DNA from: Rhizomucor pusillus
Taxonomy: Eukaryota > Mucoromycota > Mucoromycetes > Mucorales > Lichtheimiaceae
Direction of reading: 5' to 3'
Length of the DNA: 64,000 bases
Assembly: GCA_900175165.2 (NCBI GenBank)
Contig: FWWN02000620.1
Coordinates: 2,275-66,274, forward strand
Of the stretch, positions 12,310-25,901 are shown piece after piece (the stretch's first letter is position 1; every line of letters starts with the position of its first letter). Under the pieces are notes generated by a model. That model was not told the origin of the DNA and searched no databases. It saw only the letters and a list, made by a program, of their open reading frames with translations. Position numbers and translations under genes: made by a program.

Positions 12310-12338
12310 ACGCGTTATTTTCGTACCTGACAACGCGT
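12310..12338 (+). promoter_or_regulatory. Two MluI cell-cycle boxes (ACGCGT)
   Basis: ACGCGT occurs at 12310-12315 and 12333-12338, 21-49 bp before the DPB2 ATG. In yeasts this is the binding core of MBF, which drives G1/S expression of DNA-replication genes. The site type fits the gene it precedes. Binding is inferred. Confidence 0.6.
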
Positions 12339-12358
12339 TCTTTTTTCCTCTTTCTGCA

Positions 12359-14552
12359 ATGGCGCCCAGAAAGATCTCGAGATTGATCTTTCTGGTCTTT
12401 ACCAAGAAGCATGGCCTTCATGTGCAAGCGGATGCAACAAAATATCTAGAAACTCTTCTTGAAGATGATCCAAATGTGCAAGAGACGCTGGAAAAGTTGA
12501 TCAAGCTGTACCGAAAGCGGTTTGCAGGTATATGCACTTATGCATTGTCCACCTCTAGTTTCGTTGCTAAAATATCGAAACAGAGGAGAGCAGCCCGATC
12601 ATTACAAAGACTGCAATGGAGCAAGTTGTTACTGCAATGCAAATGTCAGCCGCTGCTGCCAGTACACGAACTCCATTCGAAAGGAGTGTTACCGACAGCC
12701 TGGACGAAGGGATGCAAGATATGACACTGGAAGAGAAAGTTGATGTAACTGAGCAATTTACAGTTGTGAACGCTTTCAATATGCCACGTCTTCATTACGA
12801 TGCACACCGCAAGACCTTTATACAGTACGTCGCAGTGATTATGATGGGATTATTCTAGATTTGAAAAATTCAACGATAACCGAATATAGGCCTACAAAGA
12901 CCAGTGACATCTTTGGAAACGGAAATGATAAATCCGCAGTGTTCTTGGAACGTTATCATCTGATCAAGCAGCGACTATTGAGAAATAACGAGAACTTTGA
13001 CCCAGCATCCATGCATATCCACGGAAGCGGCGCATTTCAAAAGATTACTCCTATTAAAGGACTAATTGGCCACGATAATGAACGGTTTCTGTTGTTTGGA
13101 ATGCTAACCTGCATGGACGACGGCAAGATATATCTCGAAGACGATGATGGACATATACAGCTTGATCTCTCCAATTGCGTACGTGCATTTTCTTGATGTA
13201 AAATCATACAACGATTCACCAACGCTTTTGCAGATATATGGACCAGGATTATACACTGAAACTACATTTGTGATTGCAGAAGGTCTTTTTGGCGATGACC
13301 ATATCTTCCACGTCGAAGAAATTAATCCTCCTCCAGCGGAAAGTCGGCAATTGACCGAGTATGTAGTACCACCCAATATGCTATGGGCGCCATTCTCTCT
13401 AACTAGCTCGTTTGTAGATCATTGTTTCCACATATTAATTTTTTGGGTCTCCCAAAGCAACTTCTTCCCGAGGCACGTTATATAACACTTTCTTATCAAA
13501 CAATAATCTAATTCATTTGTCTGAATTCGATAGCACGTGCTTAAGCACGAAGAAGTAACAAACGAGGAAATCCAGTTTGTAATTCTGTCTGACGTCCACC
13601 TCGATGAGCCCAAGGTTTGCTGACAACATGTATACTTTTTTATACATGATAGCTCATTTCATCATCTAGGTCATAAATGCCTTACGACAATTGTTCGATG
13701 GCTACTCAAATACTCGTATCCCTTTGGCTTTCATCCTTATTGGCAACTTCACAAGTAGACCCTTCAAACTAGGAGGCGCTGAAGCAGCCAAATACAAACG
13801 TAAGAAAAAATGGTCAATAGTTTCTTAACCAAGCAATTGTTAATCTTCCCGCTTAGAATACTTCAATACATTGGCGGATTTAATATTGGAATTTCCGGCC
13901 ATTGCAACACATTCATATTTTGTCTTTGTACCTGGAAGTCGTGATCCTTGGGGAGGAAACTGTCTCCCTCAGGCAGCCATCCCTGACCTTTTTACAACAC
14001 GCATACGACAGCGCATTCGAAGGGCAATATTCGCGTCAAATCCTTGCCGGTATGATACAATTACCGCTAATGAGAGTTGCTCGAGTAACTGATTGAGTAT
14101 CGGATATTTAGAATTCGATATTGTACACAAGATATTGTGATATACAGAGACGATATTCTGAGCCGGCTATGGAGAAATGCTTTATTGCCACCGAAAACGG
14201 AAGAGGATCCAAGAGGCCATGTAAGTCAAAATAAGTTGAAATTTTTTTGGGGCTAAGATCGTTACTTACCTCCATGTCACCTCAGCTTGTTCGCACCATC
14301 GTGGACCAAGGGCATTTATGTCCGCTCCCGTTATATAAGCGTCCCATCTATCTAAACTACGATCAAGCATTGAGAATATACCCACTACCCCATGCGCTGG
14401 TGCTTGCAGATCAATGCCACAACTTTGGCTACGACTATGAAGGCACGCATTGTATGAGTCCAGGAAGCTTTCCAAATTCAGATTTCACTTGGAGCGTGTA
14501 CTATCCAGCGAAGAAAATGTCCGAAAAATGGCAAGTGAAGGGAAAGTGTTGA
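12359..14552 (+). CDS. DPB2: DNA polymerase epsilon subunit 2 (Dpb2/POLE2)
   Basis: Second-largest, non-catalytic subunit of the leading-strand polymerase, also needed to load CMG helicase at origins. The start is taken at ATG 12359 (MAPRKISRLIF) because it begins the family's N-terminal helical domain and lies right after two MCB boxes; an ATG at 12248 in the same frame would translate through those boxes. The N-domain continues LHVQADATKYLETLL. The middle has the OB-fold (LFGMLTCMDDGKIYLED) and the inactive phosphoesterase-like core (VILSDVHLDEPK, FILIGNFTS, FVFVPGSRDPWG, a FASNPCR-to-YCTQDIVIYRDD junction). The last exon (to 14552) ends with LADQCHNF and the MSPGSF...FTWSVYYP block. At least eight short introns are needed. 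The metal-ligand residues of true phosphoesterases are degenerate, as in the family. Confidence 0.92.
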
Positions 14553-14729
14553 CACATGGTGTCTTCGTAGCTGACCGAACATATCCATTTATGTAGTAAT
14601 TTCACCGATGTCTAAAGTCTCCGTAAAACTATCCGATCACTTGATATGTAAATCTACTAAAGTGGACGTCGCCATTGCCTACTGCAAATAGCCCAAACAG
14701 AACACCTGCGGAAGCAATAATGGTTATCT

Positions 14730-16575
<1,846 letters not shown>

Positions 16576-16658
16576 TTAAAACAGCCTTCTTCCCACCTTC
16601 GATAAAGTGTTTATCCTATATTGGCCATCTTTTTCCTATCCACACAATACACAGCAAC

Positions 16659-18557
16659 ATGCTGACAAGAAAGCGCCTGGCAACTTACCTATACGGCATC
16701 TGTGCTTCCCTTTGCATGTTCATCAATGGGTTCGATGCATGTAAGTGCCCAGCGAAAAGATAGCAAAACAAAACCATATACAGTGATATAATTAACATCT
16801 GAATTCGATCATCACAGCTGTATTCAATAACCTGCAGGGTATTTCGTCCTTTATGAACTATATGGGTCTCGATAAAAATGATCCATCGGACCAAAGTCTT
16901 ATCGGTGCGGTCACATCCACTTACATGGCTGCCAGCATTGTCTCTGGTTTATTGGTTGCTCCTTTCGTCTCACATTATTTCGGACGACGCGCTGCTATAT
17001 TCCTGGGTTGCATCATCGTCATCATTGCTTCCTTCATTCAAAGTAAGTATGCTATGATAGCATCGCTTCTTCCAATTATGTGTTTGCTAATCAGAGTTTG
17101 ATTTCTTTCTGCACAGCTTTCGCTCCAAACCTTGGTGGTACGTGAATTGCCAGAGCCTATGCGTGCAACATAATTTATGAGCGGATCATTAACTTTAACT
17201 TTTTTGTTTTTGCAATGGGACAGCATTCATTGGCGGAAGAATTGTCCTTGGCCTCGGACAAGGTATCGCGTTACCAGTTGGCCCCGTTTTTATGGGCGAG
17301 ATTTGCCCTGCAGAAGTACGAGGACGTATGATTTCTTTCTGGCAAATGATGTAAGACTCTGACAAAAGTTACTCAACTTTATATCGATGAAATTTTCTGA
17401 CATTGAATCAATAGGTACTCGGTTGGTGCATTGGTTACATCGTACACTTCCTTTGGTACTCAGAAGAACACTGCTCTCGGCGATTGGCAGTGGAAGATCG
17501 TGACCCATATCCAGGCCGCCATTCCTCTCGTTTGTTGCGTTGGTATTTTACTTTGCCCTGAATCACCACGCTGGCTTGTGCAGAAGGGCAAGGATGATAA
17601 GGCCCGTCGCGCTCTCGCTAGAGTCCGTGAGGAACACGAGATTGACGCTGAAATCGAAGAGGTGAGGGACGGTGGATTTTCGATATCATATCTTGTTGAT
17701 TAAATTCGATTACACAGATCAAAGCTGCCATTACCTGGGAAAAAGAAAACACCAGCAACTCCTTCAGGGATCTCTGGAGGGAACCCTCCATTCGTCGTCG
17801 CTTGTGTATGCGCCTTCAATGCAATTGTCGATGAAAATATTTCATCTAACAGCTATCTCTAGATCTCGGTCTTATTATCAACTTTGGACAGCAAGTTACA
17901 GGTCAATCCATGATGAACAACTACTCGACCCGTGTGTACCAAGAAGTCTTCAACGACGACTCGACAGTCTTACTTATCAATGCCCTCAACTATACTTTCG
18001 GCATTCTATTCACCTTGACCTGCACCTTCTTTTCTGACAGACTCGGACGCACAACTATGCTTATGATCGCCGGTATTGGTCAAGCAGCCATGCTTTTGAT
18101 TGCCGCCACAGTATACCTCACCACTCCAACCAACGCAGACGGCACAAAATCAATAGGTGTCGGCGTCGCTCTCGTCTTGGTCATGTTCCTCTTCACCTTC
18201 TTTTACAAACCGGGTTGGGGCGCTACTGTCTGGATTTACACGTCCGAAATTTTCCCAATGAGCGTGCGTGGCATCGCCGTATCTATCTGCACAAACACCC
18301 AGAACGTCTCCAACTTAATCATGGCGCAGGCATTCCCGCCTATGTTTACTGCGATGAGCTTTTACTCGTTCTATGTATGGATGGGTGTCAATATCGTACT
18401 CGTCGTCCTTATCTGGTTCTTTTATCCTGAAACCAAAGGAGTTCCGCTCGAAGAGATGGATGCTCTCTTTGGTGGCGCAAGCAAGACAGATGCAGTGGCC
18501 AATCATGCTTACAAGGCTCACGATAATGACAATTTTAGCCGCGATGAAAAGGCATAA
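16659..18557 (+). CDS. MFS sugar transporter (sugar porter family, lactose-permease-like)
   Basis: Proton-linked sugar importer in the plasma membrane. ATG at 16659 gives MLTRKRLATYLYGICASLCM. After short introns come the family signatures: FGRRAA in the first cytoplasmic loop, GRIVLGLGQGIA, GEICPAEVRGRM, PESPRWLVQKGKDDKARR in the central loop, the GQQVTGQS helix 7 motif, SDRLGRTTM, TSEIFPMSVRG, and PETKGVPLEEMD after helix 12. Twelve hydrophobic helices are present and length is normal (about 500 residues). The protein ends with a short polar tail. The sequence resembles fungal Lac12-like disaccharide permeases, but specificity is not readable. It shares a 284-bp divergent promoter with the GH43 gene, suggesting a xylo-oligosaccharide or related sugar. 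Confidence 0.92.
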
Positions 18558-19184
18558 AATATTGGCTGGTCCAATCATTATAATCAAGTTACCCTCTCTT
18601 ATACGATCTCCTCTAGTTTTCTCTCCATAACTAGTTATCTTATCACTAATGGTGTATTCTGCAACCATGCGCAGGAGCCTGTATAAGTTACAAAACGCTA
18701 TAATAATAACACCGATTTTCATCTGTAATCGTAGTTGTGATTCTGTTCCGCTGTTCGCAGCGTGATTGACTATAGAAATGAGAAAAGGGTTAGAAAAGTG
18801 ATTTTCATCGCATTTTGGAAAATTTGAGCAACATACTCCTCTTTGAAGGATGTTTGATTTACGATGAAAACCTAGAAAGAGTAAGTCTCGGCCTTAAAAC
18901 GCCTATTATTGATGAAGAATAAAAAATGAAAACAAGAAATGAAACATAGCAGACCAATCATTGGGCAAAGGCGGTACAAAGTGAAAAATGAGAAAAGTAT
19001 TGAGCGAAGAGAAAAAGAAAAGTGATAGTGAACCAATTACGAAAAGGCTAAATGGAATGAGATAGTCGTTTTGACACTTAGAATGATGATATGCAATTTC
19101 AGCTGTGCAAAATTGATTTATTTGTCATCCCGCCGACAAGGATGAAGGCAGCGTTGCAGCTTATACTGTTCTTACTCTTCTATA
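18558..19184. other. Intergenic between transporter and THOC1
   Basis: No gene seen. The stretch is rich in A and G on the plus strand (18760-19060) and contains no recognisable RNA gene. Confidence 0.5.
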
Positions 19185-21675
19185 ATGGTTCTTACTCTTC
19201 GATTTGAAGAGTTTTACAGTCGACTTGAGACCACACTGTGGCAATGCATACAAACACTTGCTGATCAACGCGTCGACGACCCGACATTGACAAAAGTGAC
19301 CGAAATAGTGCAGACCAATTTTGGACCTCTTTGTGGTGCAGAGAATACGTTAAATGTCTGTCTAGTCGCAGACAAACCGGATTGGCGACGAAATGCTTTG
19401 GAGACTGCCTATAGAAGCGCATTATTGAAGACTGCTGTAAGTAACGAAAAGGCCGGGTTACAATATACAGGCTAACTGCAGCATGTAAACGCAATATACA
19501 GGAAGATAGCATGGACGTGTCTGCCGATTTTCAAACAAAATATAACATTCTGGATATGGTGCTAGTCAGTTCAGAGCTGGGTACTGTGCACCGTCTTTGT
19601 CTATTGCAAAGCTGTACTTACGACTATGTATTGCAGGCTACCTCGATGAAGTCGTTCCTTTAGCGCTTACAGAAGAATTGCTGGATAGCCATACTGTTGC
19701 CGGTTGCGAAAAGTTGTTTGCCTATGTCGAAAACAGAAAAGAAAGATTGACAGCGGTAAGTAGTAATGACCGATATCCCCAAGTTCTTGCAAATATGTAA
19801 TCGTTTGATTAGAACATGGTGCCAGACAAAGGCAAAAGTCTCGTGTTATTACGCATGTGTAATGAGATGCTGCGCAGACTTTCGAAAGAAACGAACACTG
19901 TATTCTGTGGACGTATATTGATGTTCCTTGCAAATTCATTCCCTCTAAGTGAGAGATCAGGTACATGTCGCTGAAGAGTTTTAGCAACCGTTTCCAGGGT
20001 TCGATGTTAAAATGTCACTGAAGGTGTAAATCGAAAGGGAGAATTCAACATCCATCCAGTTCTTCATGATAATTATGCGGAGGTGGACAGCGATCCAAGC
20101 CTCTCAGGTAGATTTAAATGGAACTAGTTTCAATATACATAGTATTTTCTGATGCTTTTCTTGTAGCGGAGCAAAAATCATTCTACAAACTGTTCTGGGA
20201 GACAAGGAAATTCTATGCAGATCCTCCACATATTCTCCAAGGAGAAAACTTTACACAATTTCAAAAGGTAATAGATAGCAAAAGAACGTGATTCCTTTTG
20301 CATATACTTAATCTCAATCTAGGGTATAGATGCAGTGCTTGAGAAATTCTTAAAAGATTCTCCCGGCAGCTCGAACGAACGAACAAACTCATCAACGGAA
20401 CCCAATGAAAAGATTGGATCTCGTCGTAGACGGGCAGAGTTGGATGCAGATGAAAAGAAGGATTTAGCAGAACAAATGCTTAAGGAAATCAATCAAGAGT
20501 TTCGCTTTCCACGATTGTTAAGCAGTCGCAATTTACTCGATCTTCAGGTATAACCAAGCTTGACAATAATTTCGATGATAGTTTTGCCTGTTGACTATGA
20601 CTATGGTAGATGCAAGATGTACGCTTTCAACGAAACATTATCCTCCAGACGCTTGTCCTGCTGCAGTATCTTTCTGGTTTCACACATGACGAACAAGAGC
20701 ATACTCGCGAGTTATTGGCAGCACGGGATAAAAAGCAAACGCTTGTTCAGCCTGCGTTTACGGTCAATCAAGAACAAGTATGTTAAAGAAAAGTACCTTC
20801 GACGGCTTTATACTCATGGCTTCTTCCAGTCCGAATGGCTATCCATTACGTATGAGAAACTCCTGAACCTTCTCAGATCAACAATGGAAAGAGGAGAATT
20901 ATATGTAGACTTGGTGTTGACTTTACTGCGGCATGAACGGAACTGGGTAGGTATGCGGTGATGCTGATACATGGCACGTTGTTTTGACCATAAACCTCAG
21001 ATTATCTGGAAATCTGCTGGATGCCCGCCCTTTGAGAAATCTCACGCCGATATTACCTCGTTGAATCAAGCAATAAACACCAAGCGACGGAAACTTAATG
21101 TAAGACAACGGATTCTGATACCTTTTTATCCTGACGGCTCTGCTAATTGAGTTGCATAGCCTTCGCTTGAAAAATATAAATTCAAATACGGAACCAAAGT
21201 AATCACTGAACTGTATAGCCGGAAGCAAGTGCATGTTATGAGGTATGTTGGCTATTGAGAAGTATATGACAATTCTCTAATTCGGTTTATACCCAGTACA
21301 AAGCCCGAATTACCAATGGCTAAGCAAGTACTCGAACAGGCAGTTCAGAGATTAGAAGAGGATATGAAGATGACGCCAAGCGAACGAACCACTGTGACAA
21401 ACGCCGCATTATTCAGAGCGTCACGCCTATTGCTTCCTAATCAAGCAAACGTCATTCCGCAGATTTATGCTCTGAAGAAGGATATTAGAAAGACAATCAA
21501 TGAAGCACCAGAACGCAAATTAGAACCTGCGCGAGATCAAACAGAAGCGAATGTCAACATGAAAGAAAAGGAAAATGAAGAAGACAGCAACGCCATGAAA
21601 GTCGATCAAGCATCAGAAGAAGTGGTCGATGAAAATATCCAACTTTTAAGAGCTGCACAGAAATTGATAAAATAG
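19185..21675 (+). CDS. THO complex subunit 1 (THOC1/Hpr1)
   Basis: Subunit of THO/TREX, which couples transcription to mRNA packaging and export and limits R-loops. ATG 19185 gives [15 protein letters not shown]. The family core is clear across short introns: [20 protein letters not shown], then [37 protein letters not shown], a [16 protein letters not shown] block, [38 protein letters not shown], and [23 protein letters not shown]-terminal helical region (21300-21675) ends in an acidic tail. I see no metazoan death domain. About ten introns are needed, one of them falling between [12 protein letters not shown] and [11 protein letters not shown] (20945-21000). It is convergent with the LRR gene (167 bp apart). 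Confidence 0.9.
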
Positions 21676-21841
21676 TCTTTGTATTCATCGTATCATTTCC
21701 ATCAAGACCGTCACAATGAATAAAAATATCCATGAAGACAATAAAGAAACTGTGCATTGGAACTATCATACGATGTGTACAAGATCAAGTCGAGATGTGG
21801 ACCTTTTTATACTGTACTTCATACACAGATCTAATTCGCAT

Positions 21842-24087
21842 TTAAAACCGTTCCAGACGGATTGCATCTCGAGGAAAATGATTGAAGGCTGTAGTTGCAG
21901 GAGCTGGGAATGTGACATGGGAAACATCCTCGAATCTTTCGTGCTGCATCATTGGTTCATCTATTTGCGTGGTACGAGAGCTGTAGCGACTGCTGGAAAG
22001 TCCCAACAAACTATTTAGAGACGCTAGAAGGCCATTAATGGCCGTGTAAATTCCTCTTTCTGTGCTCGTAGTTGTTGGCTGAGATGGATGTTCGCTTTCA
22101 ACGAGTTGCTCTTCGTCGCTCGTCGCATCTAACCCGGTATTTCGGCATACGATTTTGCCGATGCAGGAACCCCATACATAGGCTGCGTTGTGGATTGCAA
22201 AGATGCCATTGTAAGTACATTCTATCGAACATATCCTGTATCTGATAGGTACGTTTAGGAGGTTATCACAGAGTCGGGCCGAATAGCCAAGTTGATACTG
22301 CGATTGGCTGTACCAATAACCGCATACATCGCATTGCTCTGCCGTTTTGCTGGCTTGCTCCCGTAAGTGCTCGGGAATACGGCTATCCGCCAATGAACCG
22401 GCAAGGAATGCTTGTCTCCGTTCGGGATAGGCATCGATATACGGCGGCTCCTTGGTATCGTGAGAATCCATGACGGCCTTCAAGTGTGCTCTAAGTGCTA
22501 TCTCGCGCAACGAGGGGACGCTATAATAAGTTGATAGTGCCTTGTCATATTTTTGTACTCGAAGTTCTGATTCCAATGTCTTCTCCCGTCCCATCCGCGC
22601 CACAAGTCTTCCACGTACATCTTGCATGGATTTTTGAACTATCTGTTTCAAACACTCTGGAGTTTCAAACAGGTGCTCTGTTTGCATGCCCCAGCGCAAG
22701 TCATCAAGATGAGCCAGTTGCACGTACTCCTGGCTACCAATATCGGTCTTGCAAAAGATGCCGCCTGAAGAATCCATCCATTGATTGTCGTAAAACAAGA
22801 GAGTCCGTAGCGAGCCGCCGCCATTGCCATTGATATTTTTTGATTGCCGGATACTCAAGTAGCTGGCAGGTCGCGGAATTGCTGAGAATGCGATACCGAG
22901 CGAGACGCACTCGGACACTTCTTTCAAAGAAGCCGTTGCCAGCGTAGATGAAGGGAAGTATCGCAATTTATTGCGCCGGATATCCAATTTCCGTAGTTTT
23001 TGTAGCCGACTGAACATACGATGAGGCAGATCCTCAAGGTCGTTTTGAACAAGACCTATCTTGACGATCTGGGTCAAATTTCCAATAGTGGCGGGAAGAC
23101 TCCTGAGTTGGTTGTCATTCAGGTTGAGCCATTGTAATTTTGACAAGAGCCCTATCTCCTGTGGTAGCTCTGTGAGGAAATTTATCGCCAAGTTGAGTCG
23201 TCGCAAATCTGGGCATTGTCTCGCCAGCCTTCGGATGAAATAGGGATCGATTTTTGCAAGCATGCACGTATGAAGATCAAGAGTGATAAGACGCTTGTAC
23301 CCGTGGCTCATAAACGAGGGAGATATACTGCGTAGTGGATTTCCAGACAGATATAAATGTGTCAAACAGGACGGTGGGTTGTAAATGAGAGAATCCGGGA
23401 TGCTGCAAAGCATATTAGAAGCCAAATGGAGAGTCTGCAGCGTATCTGGCAACACTACATCAGATGGTATATGCACTAATTTGTTTCGCTGCAACAGTAA
23501 TGTCTCCAAATTTTCGAGTTGGCATATGACTCGTGGCAATTCTATGTGATTTGCATCATGAGATGAAATGTCCGAAAAGACTGGTTGCTTGCATACCGTA
23601 AAAGTTGTTTCCTTGGATGCCGAGGCCTTTGAGCTGCGTGCAGTGCGCCAAGTCAGGCGGTAACTGCCTAAGCGAGTTTTCCGCAAGCGTCAGCCATTGC
23701 AAATGCAGAAAGCAAGGAAATATCCTCTCTGGAATATAGCTGATGTGGTTGCACGCGAGAGACAACGACGTCAAATTGCATAAAGATAGCAACTGCAAAG
23801 GGAAATCTGTCAGGGAATTGTCGCGTAGCGTCAATTCTCGTATCTGTTTTGCATAATGCTCGAATATATGCTCCAATCCCTCCAAATCTCTGAGTTGACT
23901 ACTTCTCAGGTAGACATGGTTGAACGAGCCTTTGATGGTCGACGATTGAATCTGTGCTGGGTGTAGAGCGTTCTGAGATCGACTAACGATATATAAATGC
24001 ATAAGATTATGATACATGATGACTATTACTTTGTACGCTGCTTTACTTTTCAACCCAGTTGAATATCCTTCTCAATGTATCGGACAT
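21842..24087 (-). CDS. Leucine-rich-repeat protein with a C-terminal Cys cluster
   Basis: The likely start is ATG 24087 (MSDTLRRIFNWVEK), followed by a short intron (GTAAAG..CAG) into NALHPAQIQ. About 12 leucine-rich repeats of the LxxLxLxxNxLxxLP type follow (for example LRELTLRDNSL, LQWLNLNDNQLRSLP), interrupted by an intron at about 23540-23615. The repeats imply a protein-binding solenoid. The C-terminal 200 residues carry a Cys pattern, CDVCGYWY followed by CDNLLNVP and RYRICSIEC, that could bind zinc, then a Ser/Thr-rich tail. I do not recognise a named family. The Rho/Ras-regulator LRR proteins (Sog2, SHOC2) are possible relatives but lack this Cys end as far as I know. No signal peptide or membrane helix is seen. 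Confidence 0.8.
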
Positions 24088-24369
24088 GGTATTGACATGA
24101 GTTCAAATAAAGGCACTTTTGACAAAATGAGAGTTGCTCGTAAGATGGACGGTTGCACTTGTTTCGGTTGCTTCAGTTTTTAACAATGATTGTTTGGTCT
24201 CACGATTTATCTTTGTTGTAGATGATAAAAACAAATATATAATTTTCGCTGCATGCGTCATTATTGCAACTGTGACTTTGCGAATTTGAGCATTTCATCC
24301 AGGTTATTCTTGTCCACGAGTTTCAGGAGTCCTGAAGTGCAACTATTGCTGCTAAAGTCTATTGCAAAA

Positions 24370-25901
24370 TCAGTTAATTAGCCCAAGATGGCATGTATGC
24401 GCTGTCTTTTCGCACTTGCCGAAACTATCAAAAACATCGCAGCTACAATGTTCATAATCTCTGTTGACAGGGCAATGACTTGCGACGGAGTGAGTATAAC
24501 CGATGCTGTTGAAAAAATGTATCTTATGGCGTGGCAAAAACATGGCTGCAGCTAAAGTTCGTACAGGAGCATCGCTCCACCTACATGACGCAATGCTTGT
24601 CAACGCCGAAGTATGTTTGTTATTACTTGCATGCTGTACGTACCTCTCATAAAAGAATCCACCTCTACGATCTAAAAACTTAAAGTATGATTGGTATGCT
24701 TCTGAACGTAGAAATTTGAGGTCCACTATCTCAAAATTGGACCACATGTGACAGTAATTGTATTCGCCAAAATCATCGAGTAGCCACGGCATAATCGTCT
24801 TGTTTGACGATAATACAAGGTGAGGGTTATCCTTCATAAAGTCACGGGTAGTCAGCCAAAGACTTTGGATAGCTCCCGGTAATTCGCGCATAGTGAGCGT
24901 GAATGCTATAATTGTGTACTATTGAATATGATTCCTATCCTATTTTTTTACTCTTTCTTACCTATAGACTTGTTTCTTGATTTCATGTAATCGAAGGGAT
25001 CGAATGGCATATTGCAAGTGTATGTTGACTCCGGCTCAACTCGCCACACATATTCGGCATTTTGGAACAGCGGATGATGGTAAAATAATCCAGATTGGTA
25101 TCTTAGGGATTTGTATGGTCACCTTCTGCCCAAGCATATTACATATTTACTGGCTTACCGTAACAGTTGATGGAACGAAGGGCTGCCTGCTTTGTAGATA
25201 CCCATGCGAAGCATTTCCAGCATACGATTTTCAGCAATGGGTACATCGATCCAACTTGGATATGCCCACACATTCGGATTGATTTTGCCAAAGAAGATCG
25301 GTGCTTGTGTAGCTTTTCGTATATATTTGCGGAAATCGAAGGAGAAGTCTTGGTCGTTGAGGAGAACCCAAGGATAACAAAATCGATGGTTGAATCTATC
25401 TTCGACGCTCTTAATAGCTTGTCGTGCTCCTTGGATATCTTCATTTCGAACAAGCATATAGAGCACCCCCCGTACCGGCAACGATTGCCAAATATCCTCA
25501 GGAATTTCTCGATCGTAATTATAGTCTGGATGCAAGTGTTTAGCGAGATCATACTCTGTCAGGATAGTGTCATTTCCTATGCTCGTCATATATGGCGCTT
25601 CCGCTGCATCGTCCTTAGTAAACTTGATCGAATCATTGCTTAAAGACGGTATATGCTCCCTCCTCGTCAAGTCACGCCCAAAAAAAAACGCTGCCGTCGC
25701 GAGCCCAACGAGAATTGATGCTTGTATTAATTGCCGTACAATGCCGCGGCGTTTAATAGGACGTTTAGACCGCGGCGAATATACAATGTCGTTCTCTAGA
25801 TAATACATTGACAAGGAACAAAAGCTACGCGCCGGTGGAAGAGAAGGAGGAAAATAGATCTTCTTCACTGCGGTCGAGTATAAAATTTCGACAAGAGGCA
25901 T
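24370..25901 (-). CDS. Alpha-1,2-mannosyltransferase, KRE2/MNT1 family (GT15)
   Basis: Golgi type II membrane enzyme that adds alpha-1,2-mannose to O- and N-glycans using GDP-mannose. ATG 25901 or 25808 (MYYLENDIVYSP) precedes a basic stretch and one signal-anchor helix (ILVGLATAAFFFG). The lumenal domain shows RGVLYMLVRNEDIQGARQ, PWVLLNDQDFS, then after introns EYVWRVEPES, MPWLLDDFGEYNYCHMWSNF and LRSEAYQSYFKFLDRRGGFF. The exon junction at about 24640 gives FYER followed by WSDAPVRTLAA and HFFNSIGYTH. CHMWSNFE and WRVEP are invariant blocks of GT15. It ends with the Cys-rich tail CSCDVF..CHLGLIN (stop at 24370). Its length is normal for the family. The second start is better placed for the anchor; both are possible. 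Confidence 0.92.

Noticed and set aside
12248..12358. Upstream in-frame ATG as DPB2 start
   Set aside because: It would translate the MCB-box promoter; the downstream ATG begins the conserved N-domain.
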